Assembly (NCBI RefSeq): GCF_023065955.2
Contig: NW_026623008.1
Coordinates: 18,720,001 to 18,784,000, forward strand
DNA from: Ursus arctos
Taxonomy: Eukaryota; Chordata; Mammalia; Carnivora; Ursidae
Reading direction: 5' to 3'
Length of the DNA stretch: 64,000 bases
Shown: positions 1-11,589 of the stretch, piece by piece
Layout of the letters: each line of letters opens with the position of its first letter
Position numbering within the stretch: the stretch's first letter is position 1
Position numbers and translations under genes: made by a program
The notes under the pieces: generated by a model
What the model saw: only the letters and a program-made list of their open reading frames with translations
What the model was told of the DNA's origin: nothing
The model's database searches: none

Positions 1-134
1 TCCGGGTTGTGAGATTGAGCTCTACACTGGGCTCCACACTCAGGGCAGAGTCTGCTTGAGATTCTTTCCCTCTCCCTCTGCCCCTCCTGCTCGTGTTCTC
101 TCTCTCAAATAAATAAATCCTAAAAAAAATATAA
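1..134 (+). mobile_element. can-SINE, 5' cut by window edge
   Basis: Tail half of a tRNA-Lys-derived carnivoran SINE: the GTCTGCTTGAGATTC segment, a CT-rich stretch, AATAAATAAAT and an A-run. Confidence 0.85.
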
Positions 135-655
135 AACATTAATTCAAAAAGGATATATGCACCCCTATATTTATCACAGCATTATTTACAATAGACAAAT
201 TATGGAAGCAGCCCAAGTGTCCACTGATAGATGAATGGATAAAGAAAATGTACTGTACTATACATACACACAGTAGAATATTATTCAGCCATAAAAAAGA
301 ATAAAATCTTGCTATCTGAAATATGGATCTAAAAAGAGTATAATGCTAAGCAAAATAAGTCAGAGAAAGACAAATACCATTAAGATTTCACTCATGTGGA
401 ATTTAAGAAACAAAAGAAAGGAAAAAAAGAGACAAATGGAAAAACAGATTTTTAACTATAGAGAACAAACAGATGGTTACCAGAGGGGAGGTTGGTAGGG
501 TGATGGGTGAAAGAGGTGAAGGGGATTAAGAGTATATTTATCTTGATGAGCACTGAGTAATGTATGAAATGTTGAATCACTGAAACTAATTTAACACTGT
601 ATGTTAACTATACTGGAATTAAAATAAATTTTAAAAAACATACTAAGTCCTCTAA
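135..655 (+). mobile_element. L1 3' end
   Basis: Typical L1 3' sequence: the 'acagcattatttacaatagac' region, 'cccaagtgtccactgatagatg', and the 'catgtggaatttaagaaaca' region. It ends in an A-rich tail near 630-655. Related to the copies at 11590-13540 and 36100-38220. Confidence 0.8.
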
Positions 656-668
656 AAAAGACTTATAC

Positions 669-885
669 AGGGGCACCTGGGTGGCTCAGTCAGTTAAGCG
701 TCTTCCTTCAGCTCAGATCATGACCCCAGAGTCCTGGGATCAAGCCCTCCATCAGGCTCTCTGCTTGACGGGGAGTCTGCTTCTCCCTCTCCCTCTGTCC
801 TCCCCACCCAAGCTCGAGCTTGCTCTCTCTCGATCTATCTCAAATAAATAAAGAAAATCTTTAAAAAAAAAAAAAAAAGGAAAAA
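669..885 (+). mobile_element. can-SINE
   Basis: Full-length element with tRNA-like head, CT-rich 3' part and long A-tail. Flanked by the short repeat ACTTATAC (661-668 and 895-902), probably its target-site duplication. Confidence 0.9.
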
Positions 886-2104
886 AAAGAAGACAACTTA
901 TACAAACTACATATTATCAGAAAACAGTAAGACCTCAATTAACAAAACATCTGGGAATAAAGCTTTTCACCAAGTTGGCCATCTTAGCAAGAGTAGGACA
1001 TTCCTTACTTAGGTCAGAGCAATGTCAAGAGTGATAATGCCCCCCAGTTATAGCTCCCTTAGAAGACTTTGGCTTTAAAGAACTATGCTTATGTCAGTGG
1101 AATGTTTAGACTCTGAGTGAGAATAGGTCATCTGGAACTGAAGGGACCCAGGTACAGTCCTTCAGCTGATTATCCTTACCTCAAAATAAAGGCAGCCCCC
1201 GTGTGTATATTACACAGTATAAGAAAGCCTGTCTAAAAAGCATAGGGTTCCTACAGGACCAAACACCTTGGTAAGCCACAACCTAGGTATTAACAATTCT
1301 TACCCTGTAAGAATGCCTCAAAGGATCTAACTTCAAAAAATACATTCCCTCAAAACCAAAGAATCTCTAGTGCTTCAGTATATCACATTCATGTTCCCAT
1401 CAAGTTCTCTTCTTTCAGAGTGGTAGAAAGGAAAACTGACTTCCTACAACCACAGAGCTCCTGCTTTCTTGCTATCACAAGGATCCCCTGTGATGTATTC
1501 CCACAGAGAATAATGCCTCTTTTGGCTGCAAGTCACCCCCAAAGTGTGGCCCTTTCTTAAAACGTCACAACTCTATTATCAAAGCAGACCTAGGATCATA
1601 CAGTTCACCCTCCTTACTATTAGAAAATGTTTTCATAATTCCATGACATTTAAGTTCAGTTTAGCCTTCATTCTATCTTTATTTCTTCTGACAATTTATC
1701 TGCAAGTTTGTCTTAAATTTCTACTTTCAAGCCAATTTAATTCCCCTTTTTTATGATTCATACGGCCCTCAAGTCTAGCATATAATTTGATCCAACTTAC
1801 TTTTCCCATCATGGTCACTGGCCTTGAATTTATGTATGAAATCTCATTATCCTTATAAGTTGACATATCTTTGAAAAACATGAATGCATGTGTTTTATTT
1901 TTTTTGCTGTATTACTTCTTTTATGCTTCTGAGGTTCCATACTCATCTCTTCCCGCTTCTCCAAGTCCCCCATCCTCCTCCTCAGAAAACCTTTTCCAAT
2001 CAGTCACTATCATGCTTTATCAAGTCACACTAAAAGGAGGACACCACCTAATAAGGATGCCCTAAGGAGGACTGTTTAAGAAGTCTGACCAAGAAAAGCT
2101 GTCA

Positions 2105-2276
2105 GGGGAAACCTGGGTGGCTCAGTTGGTTAAGCGTCTGCCTTGGCTCAGGTCATGATCCCAGGGTCCTAGGATCAAACCCCACATCGGGCTCCCTACT
2201 CAGCAGGGGAGCCTGCTTCTCCCTCTCCCTGCTTGTGCTCTAACAAATAAATAAAATCTTAAAAAAAAAAAAAAAA
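2105..2276 (+). mobile_element. can-SINE
   Basis: Complete element flanked by an AAAAGCTGTCAGG-type duplication on both sides. Confidence 0.9.
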
Positions 2277-2363
2277 AGCTGTCAGGATTCTCATCATCTC
2301 CAACAACATAAACCAGCTTTGCTGAATGAGTAATAATAAAGTATTCATTCAAAACTTGCTTCA

Positions 2364-2560
2364 GGGGCGCCTGGGTGGCACAGTCGTTGGGCGTCTGCCT
2401 TCAGCTCAGGGTGTGATCCCGGTGTTCTGGGATCGAGCCCCACACCAGGCTCCTCCGCTCTGAGCCTGCTTCTTCCTCTCCCACTCCCCCTGCTTGTGTT
2501 CCCTCTCTCGCTGGCTGTCTCTGTCAAATAAATAAATAAAATCTTAAAAAAAAAAAAAAA
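2364..2560 (+). mobile_element. can-SINE, young ursid-like type
   Basis: Head with GGCACAGTCGTT and 3' part with CTCGCTGGCTGTCTCT. Direct repeats AAAACTTGCTTCA flank it, so the insertion is recent. Confidence 0.92.
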
Positions 2561-3924
2561 ACTTGCTTCAAACTCTCCAAACCTGCAAAACAAGGAACAC
2601 ACTGACCAAGTTCAGGATTTCATAAACTCTTGCCTACTCTGAGACTATTACAATAGTCTCTGAATGGGAATAGGCTCCCATTCAGTACTTTTCAATCAGT
2701 CCCACACCAAATATCTAGATTAACCTTGTAGCACAACTGAGAGCATACCATCTTGTTCAAAATCTGTCAATCAGCATAAAGTACTGACTCTCAGACTGCA
2801 CACACCAGTATGAGTCCAGTTATCCTTTCTCCATTACCAAAACCCCTTCATGTATACTGTAGCATAAATACTCACCCACATGCCAGTCCCCATTATGGCC
2901 TCTGCCTTCCTCATTTCTGTGCCTCCCGTAGAAGGGCCTTTTTCACACCCACATCTGAAATGCTACATATACTTCAGCTTAGCCCCAAGCATTCCTGATT
3001 CCCACAACCATAGGTGATCCCTTCCCCTTCTAAAAAATGACATTTATCACTTGGTATTTCAAGACTTACCTAACAAAATCCTGGTATCAACATCTGATTC
3101 ACATACTTTCCATCCTGTCCTCCACAGAACTAGCTTAATACACATAGCAAGTACTCAATTCAAAAATGTTTTAGGAAGAAGGCAGATAGGAAGGACACAT
3201 TCTGGTTATGTTTTATATATATAACTATTCATTATATTTTCAGCATCAACAAAGCTCTCAAAAAACATTAAGGCTTTTCCAGTACTGTGATCAAAGTGAG
3301 GAGGAGCTCCTGCCAGTGACTGACGTCACACATAAGGTCCAGAGCACAGATGGCATGAGAGGTATACCCACTGAAAACTGAAGGTTTTCCTCCCAAAGTA
3401 ATCTAACAATACTAAATTTATTGCAAGAATATTCTCTAGAACCACTTGGCACTGATTTTTCATCTAAATCTATGAAAACTCAATAGGGATAAGAGAAAAA
3501 AGCAATTTCTTGCAAGTATCACAACTCCTAAACTGGAGACCTGATAGGTCTACACCCCTTAGCATTTCATTAGTAAGTCTCATAAAAGGATATTTCTTGC
3601 CAATGAGATTTTCCTCACTTAAAGGGTGTCACACATGTCTGAGATCACTGTAGTATAGGGTTTTTGTACATTTGCCATCAGTTTTGCCCTAATAAGACTG
3701 TGGGTTGGATATTTGTTTAAACCTCCTGATTTTAACTACTTCCAATACAGCAATGGCTAAATGTGGCCCTCTCAATAGCAGAGATAAACGTACCATGAAA
3801 GAAAGAAGAGCTTACTTAAATTGGAAAGTAGATGCCTCAAATAAAATCCGATGGAGTAGAAATCTCCACTCTGGAACAAATTCCCAAGTCCTCCTGGAAG
3901 GTGTCAACTTTGTGAAAAGAAGTA

Positions 3925-3925
<1 letters not shown>

Positions 3926-3961
<36 letters not shown>

Positions 3962-3974
3962 ACACACACACACA
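3926..3974. repeat. (TG)n-TA-(CA)n compound microsatellite, self-complementary
   Basis: About 15 TG units are followed through TGTACA by about 8 CA units. The two halves are reverse complements, so the tract can form a hairpin or cruciform. Confidence 0.95.
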
Positions 3975-3977
3975 ATA

Positions 3978-4290
3978 TATACAGGTGATCCCTGAACAAT
4001 GTGAGGGTTAGGGTCACCCACGCCCTGCATAGTTGAAAATCCACGTATAACGTTTGACTCCCCAAAAACTTAACTATTAACAGTCTACTGCTGACCAAAA
4101 GCCTTGGTGATAACAGTCAGTTAACACATACTTCATACATTATATGTATTCTTAAAGTAAGCTAAAGAAAATATTAAGAAAATCGTAGGAAGAGAAAATA
4201 CGTTTACAGTACTGTATTTATTGAAAAAAATCCACAAATAAGTGGGCGCATGCAGTTCAAACCCGAGTTGTTCAAGGCTCAACTGTACAC
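3978..4290. mobile_element. Tigger-like MITE (MER28/Tigger2 type)
   Basis: About 310 bases with imperfect terminal inverted repeats: GTGATCCCTGAACAA on the left and the reverse complement of TTGTTCAAGGCTCAACTG on the right, bordered by TA. The interior resembles the Tigger2-derived nonautonomous element I know from mammals. No transposase. Confidence 0.75.
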
Positions 4291-4508
4291 ACAATCAGCC
4301 TATATTATATCTATTCTCCCAATTTCCAAACACTATTTCAAGATATAGGTTTTACTTTTTTCTCTATAATCATCTACTTATTCAGGTCCCAATTTCTGGC
4401 TCCTAAATGTCAATGGAACTAAAGGAAAAATGCAAAGGTCCTTTTAAAAAGGAGAAATACTAAGGGATGCAAATAACTGGACCAAAGTCACAGTTTAAAG
4501 ACATATTT

Positions 4509-4625
4509 AAGGGATGCCTGGCTGGCTCAGTCGGTGGGGCTTACAACTCCTGATCTCAGGGTTGTGAGTCTGAGCCCCATATTGGGTGTAGAGATTACTT
4601 AAAAATAAATCTTAAAAAAAAAACC
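4509..4625 (+). mobile_element. Old short can-SINE
   Basis: tRNA-like head only, then a short A-rich tail; diverged. Confidence 0.8.
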
Positions 4626-4969
4626 TAACCCAAAATGTATTTAAGAGACCTCCAAACTCCCGCCAAGCCCACATTTAGGTCCTTCTTGAGCATAATAATC
4701 ATACTTTAGATATATAACTATAGAGATCAATAATCCACCAAAAATAATAATTTAAACTTCTATTCCTGATTAGACCCTTATTATTTCTTGCCTAAATTTC
4801 TGCAATATCCTCTAAATTTCTCTAGCCTACCTTTCAGTGTACCACTTACTTTCATATAACCACCATTGGGCTAATCTTATTACGTCAAATGCTTTCCATG
4901 AATTTCCAACAACACAGTACTAGTTTATCCTCCTAATCACACCTTCAACCCCCCTACACTTACCCTACG

Positions 4970-5590
4970 TTTTAGTCAAACCGAGTTACTTCCTATGTAG
5001 TAAAAGAATCTTACCCAAAGAAAGGTCTGGCTTTAACCCTTAGCTCCTGGCAGGTAATCTCTAAGTCCTTGGAATGTCCTACGTTACAGGAGTGTCTGCT
5101 TACCTGAAGCCTTGGGCCACACCAGATAGTCTATGCTAACAATGTGATCTACGTGGGAGCTTTGGGCCATGTGGTACCAGCTTGACCTTCACAGGGGCTA
5201 GAAACTAAGGTCAGCCACATAAGTAGTCAACCATGTCTACACAATCCAAACCCCAATAAAAACTGGACACCAAGGCTCAGTGAGCTGATGGTTGGCAATA
5301 CTCTGTAGGTACTGTCACATATCATTGCCAGAAGCAGTTAGGGCTGTCTAATATATTGCTGCCCAGACAGGACGCTGCAAGTTTCCCACTTTGAATTCAG
5401 CTTGGAATTCTAGAATCTGCCTTGGTGGATTTTAATCTGTATCTCTTCACTATAATAAACTGTAACCATGAGTTTAACAGCCTTCAGTGAGTTCTGTGAG
5501 TCCTACCAGCAAATTATCAAACCTCAGCGTGGTCCCTTGAACTTGCAGTCGATGTGAGAAGTGAGGGTGGTCTTGGGGACTCCCTAATTC
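4970..5590 (+). mobile_element. LTR-like element (ERV class, solitary)
   Basis: Has the layout of a retroviral LTR: a promoter-like part, then AATAAACTGTAA (5454-5465), then 'cagtgagttctgtgagtcct', a phrase common in mammalian ERV LTRs. I cannot fix the exact ends or name the family. No internal region is seen. Confidence 0.5.
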
Positions 5591-5729
5591 ACTCCTTATT
5601 TCACAAACATCTCTTGTATTTCCTGCCTCTGTGCTACTATTCATACTGCTTCTAGAATGCCTACTCCACCTTCATTGCTTTCCAACAAGATCCAACCCTT
5701 GCTTTAAGGTCTCAAATGCCATCTCTTCC

Positions 5730-6730
5730 ACAAAGTCTTTAACAGCTTTACTGACAAATAATTCACATACCATAAAATTTACCCATTTAAGTGTACAGTT
5801 CAGTGTTTTTCAGTATAGAGTTGTGTAAACATCACCACAATCTAATTTTAGAACATTTTTCATTGTCCCAAAAAGAAACCTCATACCCATCAGCAGTCAT
5901 TCCCCACTCCCACCCCACCCCACCTCAGCCCCAGGAGACCACTGATTTACTTTCTGTCTATAAATTTAGACAAATTCTGGGGCACCTGGTGGCTCAGTCG
6001 GTTAAACATCTGCCTTCGGCTCAGGTCATGATCCCAGAGTTCCCAGATCAAGTCCCACATCAGGCTCCCTGCTCAGTGGGGAGCCTGTTTTTCCCTCTCC
6101 CTCTGCTCCACCCCCATTCATGCTCGCTCTCTCAAATAAATAAATAAAATCTAAAAAAAAAAAAAAAAAAGATAAAGATTAGTCTATTCTGGACCTTTCG
6201 TACAACATACAATAGCTGGTCCTCTGTGACTGAGCTCATTCTGGAGGTTCATCCAGGTTGTAGCACGTCAGATACTTCAATCCCTTTTTATTGCAAGTAA
6301 TATTCCATTGTTTGGAGATACCATTTTATCTATCCATTCATCATTTGGGGGCATTTTGGTTGTTTCCACTCTTTGGCTATTATGAGAAATGCTGCTACAA
6401 ACATTCAAAATTCGTTCACTGGCGTACAAGTTTTTGCGTGGACTATCTTTTCGTATCTTGGGTCTATACTTAAAAGCAGAAGTGCTGGGTCATGCGATAA
6501 CTATGCTGAACATTTTGAGGAACTGCCAAACTGTTCTGCAAACTGCCTGTACCATTTTATGCAAGCACCAGTGATATATGAGGGTTCCAATTTCTCTATA
6601 TGCTTGTCAACACTTGGTATTATCTGTCTTTTTGATTATAGCCATCCTAGTGGGTGTGAAGTGGTATCTCCTTGTGGTTTTGATTTGCATTTCCCCAGTG
6701 ACTAATGATGATGATCTTTCCATGATACAT
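5730..6730 (-). mobile_element. L1M-type 3' end, split by a SINE
   Basis: Reads as the reverse complement of an old L1 3' region: 'ttcacataccataaaattta', then after the SINE 'ttgtttccactctttggcta', 'tgaggaactgccaaactgtt' and 'tagccatcctagtgggtgtg'. The short open frames inside it are relics. Confidence 0.85.
5979..6170 (+). mobile_element. can-SINE inside L1
   Basis: Complete element with a long A-tail, interrupting the older minus-strand L1. Confidence 0.9.
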
Positions 6731-7290
6731 GTGTATCTGAATGGACCTATAACAAGTAAAGAGATTAAATTAGCAATTTAAAAACTTCCTGCAAAGAAAA
6801 GTTCACTGTGTACCACCTGAAGAGGCTGAGAATTTTCAAAACCAGCAAGTCTAGGCTCCTTTTTGTTTAGCTGGCCTTCCTTTAGCTTCTCTCTCTCTCT
6901 CTCCTCTGGCGCTTTGCAATAACCAGCAAGAAGAAACAGGTAGCCCTTCAACACTGCCTGGAAATCTCCTTAGCTATATCACATCACCTAGTTCCTTAGG
7001 TACATTCTCCATCTTCCACCTTACAACAGCCAACAGTGGTTGTAGGAAACTTTCTGTCACCACATAACAAGGATTCCCTTTCCTCTACTTCCAGTAAGAT
7101 TATCCTCACTTTCCTTTAAACCCTCACCCAGTCTCCTCAAAGGCCATCCTAGTTCTAGAAATAGTTTCTTACAAGCTCTTCAAGTTTTCACTAGCACTCT
7201 CTTCAAAGTCCTTCCAGCTGCCACCCGTTGCCCCATGCCAAAGCCACTCCCCATTTTAGGTTTTTGTTAGGTAGTACTCCACTTGCCAAA

Positions 7291-7780
7291 ACCAAAATCT
7301 GTATTAGCTTTCTGCTGCTGCATTAACAAACTGCCACAAAATTTAGCAGCTTAAAACAACATTTATTATCTCACAACTTCTGTGCATCAGGAATTTGAGA
7401 GCAGCCTATCTGGGTGGTTCTGACTCAGTCTCATTAGGTCGCATTTAAGGTATCAGCCAAGGTTGCAGTATACACTTTCAAGGTGGCTCCCTCACACAAC
7501 TGTTAGCAAACACAGTCAGGTTCCTCGCCATGCGAATGTCTCCACAGAGCTGCCCGCATGTCTGCACAACATGACAGCTGACTTCCCCTAAGGAGAGACG
7601 GCGGCTGACGCTGCAATGCTGTTGATGATCTAACCTCAGAATTCTAACATGAACTCTTCCATCACACTCTATTCATTAGAGTCACTAAGTACAGCCCACA
7701 CTGGGCGGGGGGACTTAGCATCCACCTTTTAAAGAGAGAGGTATCAAAGAATTTGTGGACGTATCTTAAAACCACCACCC
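7291..7780. repeat. Ancient interspersed repeat, family not fixed
   Basis: Begins 'ctgctgcattaacaaactgc' and ends with 'aaagagagaggtatcaaaga'. It resembles a common mammalian medium-frequency repeat, but I cannot name it safely. Confidence 0.45.
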
Positions 7781-7969
7781 CTTCACCCATAATAAAATGT
7801 AATCTCTTCTTTCTCTAAGTGCTTAGAATTTCCTTATGCCTCTAAGGCCCCTCCTGTCTGACAGTTATTTGTGTACCGATCATATTCCATGCTGCCAGGG
7901 TTAGAACTATCTTATTCAGTATTCACCTTTTTATCATCTGAGGACACCTTACACATTATGAAAAAAACA

Positions 7970-8165
7970 CACTGGACCAAGAGTTAGGAGACCTGAAATC
8001 AAGCCTTACAGCTACACTTACTCTGATGTGATCTAAAGCAAATCTCTGTCTGACCTTCAATTTCTTCATCTGCAAAATGGAGATAATCTCACCACCCTCA
8101 CAAAGCTACTGAGAAAGTTAAATGAAATACATGTAAAAGAAGTTTTACAAACCATAAGCCATTAC
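7970..8165 (+). mobile_element. MIR element
   Basis: MIR core phrases such as 'caatttcttcatctgcaaaatggag', followed by the usual 'gttaaatgaaat' 3' portion. Confidence 0.8.
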
Positions 8166-8373
8166 ATAAAGACCATACAGATAAACATTTGTTAAGTTAC
8201 ATTTACAGACCCTCATCAGTCTCACAGCACCGACCCCAGCAGTGATGATACTTCAGTATCATTACTGAGCCTGTTCAGTTTCAGTGACATACTGTTCTCC
8301 TCTATTCGTTTTTCTTTTTTTTATCATTTCAGTAGTGTCACAGAGGGGGTTTTTTTGGTTGTTAGGTACACAC

Positions 8374-8560
8374 TTTTTTTTTTTTTTTTAAGATTTATTT
8401 ATTAGAGAGTCGGGGGGGGGGGGGCAGGGAAGAGAGAGAATCTCAAGCAGACTGTCTGCTGAGCACAGAGCCCGATGCAGGGCTTAATCTCACAACCCTG
8501 AGATTATAACCTGAGCCGAAACGAAGAGTTGGAGGCTCAACCGAGACACCCAGGTGCCCC
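8374..8560 (-). mobile_element. can-SINE with a 13-G run
   Basis: T-tail at left and CACCCAGGTGCCCC head at right. A G13 run at 8412-8424 lies near the CT-rich end. Confidence 0.9.
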
Positions 8561-8719
8561 TGTTTATATGTATATACTTTAACTGCCAGTTTACTAGAGG
8601 TCATCTCCCGTCCATCTTCACTCTAAAAAACTCAAAGTCCTCCCACTTACCTTCTTATCACAGAAAGACAGAAGGAGCAACTATGACCATATCTAAAAGG
8701 TTTTCTGAAAGCAAATTTC

Positions 8720-9365
8720 AGATGGATTAATTCATTCATTCAATTAATTTGTACTGAGTACCTACCATGTGCCACTGTTTGAAAGACTGCCTAATGGAAC
8801 TTTCATTCTAGTAGGGGAAGATCATAAATAAACAAGTAAATACACAGTATGAAGTGTATCTAATGGTAAAAGGGCTATGGAGAAAAAGCAAAACTAAAGT
8901 GTTAGGGAGTACGGGATAAGGGAAAGGCTATTTTATGGTGGTTAAGAAATGGACTCAATGATAAAGTGACAAACGAACAAATGAAAGAGCAAAGCTATGC
9001 GGCATCTTAATCCCTATGCATTTCAAGCAAGGTGTACAAAAGTCCCTGCAGAGGTGTACCTGGCTTAAAGGCCAGCAAGAAGGCCAGTATGACTAGAGCA
9101 GAGTGAGGCAGAGAAAAGAGTAGTAGATGAGGCCTAAAACGTATGAGAGGGCAAATATACATGGCCAAATCGTGCCTTGTAGGCCTCAGAGATTTTGGTT
9201 TTAGAAGATAGGAAACCACTAGATGGTTTTAAAATTAACAGTGAGCAAAGGGTCACTCTCATTCTGGGTCAGGGAGCAGTGGTAGAAACAGTAGGAAATT
9301 ATGAGATTCTGAACACATATGAAGGCAGAGTCCAGAGAATCTGCTGATGGGCTGAATGTTAGTGA
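8720..9365 (+). repeat. Ancient LINE-like repeat, long copy
   Basis: Contains the recurring mammalian pattern 'gagtacctaccatgtgcca', then 'aggccagtatgactagagcagagtgag' and 'ccttgtaggcc'. Other fragments of the same family lie near 19520-19650, 24285-24450, 29060-29310, 40860-41190 and 57670-57815. I leave the family unnamed. Confidence 0.6.
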
Positions 9366-10390
9366 AGCTGCAGAATGTCACAGTGGCACTCTGTTCCGCC
9401 AAGGCCCTCAGGGACCAGTGATGACTCAGCCAAGATTTGTTATCTTCGCATTTCTGTCCCCTTCTTAGTTAGGCCTACTTCTCCTTCTCTGGTACATATA
9501 TTTCAAGGGTAAGAAACTAAACTGCATTACAAGTGAAGAAGAAACAAAAATTATTTTTGAGTTATAATGACATTTTAAATATAATATACCTAAGAGACAG
9601 CAAGCATACAAAACACATACATAAATCTTTTTACCTCTTTATTGTGTAGAAAAACCTCTCAGAAATACTTCTTAAAGAGGTAGCAAAGTTAAAGTACAAA
9701 ATTTGAAAATCATGTAAATTAAAATGGCCCTTTCAAAAATTCATACTAAAACTCATATCTCACATGGAAAGTTCTCCATCATATATTTAGTGAAAGGTGA
9801 AATACAGAATATGTTTGAAATAATATCATTCGTGGGGGAAACAGATATATTTGTACACATTGAAAATGCTTCAAAGGATACCAAATTGTTAAAAGTAGGT
9901 ACCACCAGTGAAGCTTTCTGTTTTTTACTTAATACAATTCTACACTGATTTTATTTTATTTTTTTTTTTACAAACATATATTACTCATACGTTACTATTA
10001 CAAATACAGTACCCTCCATACCAAGGCCTAGGTAATGAGGCCAAGCCTGTTATGCCTTTTGGTCTGTGGGACCAAGAGAGAAGCAAACTCACTCCAAACA
10101 TAGGCATCTATTTTCTGGCTAGACTACAAACCACCCCATTAGTTGCCCCAAAACAGCAGACAGTTCTGTTTAGGGATCAAGTGAGAAAGGGCATATTTTC
10201 TAAAAAACTGGCCACTAGCAACTGCCTATTAATGACTGACACAAAAACTCAAACAAACGTGTGCCTATTTGATAGCTACTCTAGGAAAAGGCAGGTTTCT
10301 ACATCCTGTGAAAGGGAATCTTTAGTACTCTGCTCTGGGCTGGAAGTCTTAAAAAGTCAAAGAACCAGTTTTTAACCAAGTTAAAAAAAA

Positions 10391-10577
10391 TTTTTTTTAA
10401 AGATTTATTCATTTGAGAGAGAGAGGCATGACAGGGAGGGGGAGAGGGAGAGAGAATCTTAAGCAGACTCCACTCTGAGCGAGGAGCCTGACATAGGGCT
10501 CAATTTCACAACCCTGAGATCATGACCTGAACCGAAACTGAGTCAGATGCTTAACCCCCTGTGCCACCCAGGTGCCT
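10391..10577 (-). mobile_element. can-SINE
   Basis: T-rich tail then AAGATTTATTCATTTGAGAG, ending with the CCACCCAGGTGCC head. Confidence 0.9.
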
Positions 10578-10884
10578 GCTCCCAAAATTTTTAACGCAAA
10601 TTTCTCACCACACACACGTACCAAGAAAAGGCCATGTGAGTACATGGGGAGAAGGCAGCTCATTGTCTGCAAGCCAAGAAGAAAGTCCTTACTAGAATTT
10701 GACCACTCTAGCACTCTGATTTTCCAGCTTCCAAAACTGTGAGAAAATGGATTCTGTTGTTTAAGCCACCCAGTCTATAGTATTTTGTTACTGTCAGCTT
10801 GAGTAGACTAAGGCAATACTATTGCATATAATGGATACTATTCCATATAATGGAATACTATCTAGTCTTTAAGAAAAATAAAGC

Positions 10885-11006
10885 AACTCCCTGCTCAGTG
10901 CTGGGGGCGGGGGGTGTCTGCTTCTCCCTCTCCCTCTCTCCCCCACTTGTTCTCTTTCTCTCTTGCTCTCTCTCAAATAAATAAAGTCTTTAAAAAAAAA
11001 AAAAAA
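10885..11006 (+). mobile_element. can-SINE, 5'-truncated
   Basis: Only the 3' half (CTCCCTGCTCAG onwards), CT-rich stretch and A14 tail. Confidence 0.8.
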
Positions 11007-11589
11007 GAATAAAGCAGCTCTTTGTGGATGCATATGAAATGATACATAAGATGCAATAAGTGAGAAAATGCAAGTTACAAAATAATGTGGAATATGCTAC
11101 TATTTACAAGAAAGAATAGATACTGTTTGCTTGTACATATACAGAATATCTCTGGAAGGATGTGTAAGAAAGTTGTGGCCTTTGAGATAGGCCACGGATG
11201 GTTAAAAGTATTAGGGAGATATTTCGCTATCGCTGCCATACATTTTAAATTATATACCAGATGAATGTACTTACCCCAAAAACATTTTTAAGTAAAAAAA
11301 AAAAAAAAAAATTTTTTTTAAGTAACAGGTGGTTCATTTGTTATTTCTCAAAAAATGACTTTAGTTGTAAGATGTTTTTTAACAGCCCTCAATTACTTTG
11401 TTCAGGAGGTTGTAGCCTCTGTAGGGGAGCAAAATTTGCCACCCCAAAATGTGTCTCTTTGACATATGTATTATTTTAGGCTGATTATTTTTAAGGAACA
11501 GAAGGCTCAGGAATAACTGCTGACTTTCCCCCACCACCTAAAAGAATTTAGAGGACCTGCTCCAGGAAGGGAGCTATCACCATAGACAG

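Noticed and set aside
9908..10375. 155-codon plus-strand frame
   Set aside because: No family resemblance. Starts in an oligo(T) area and has no splice or promoter context. The minus strand with its A-run near 9950-9972 could be a retroposed 3' UTR, but I see no target-site duplication.
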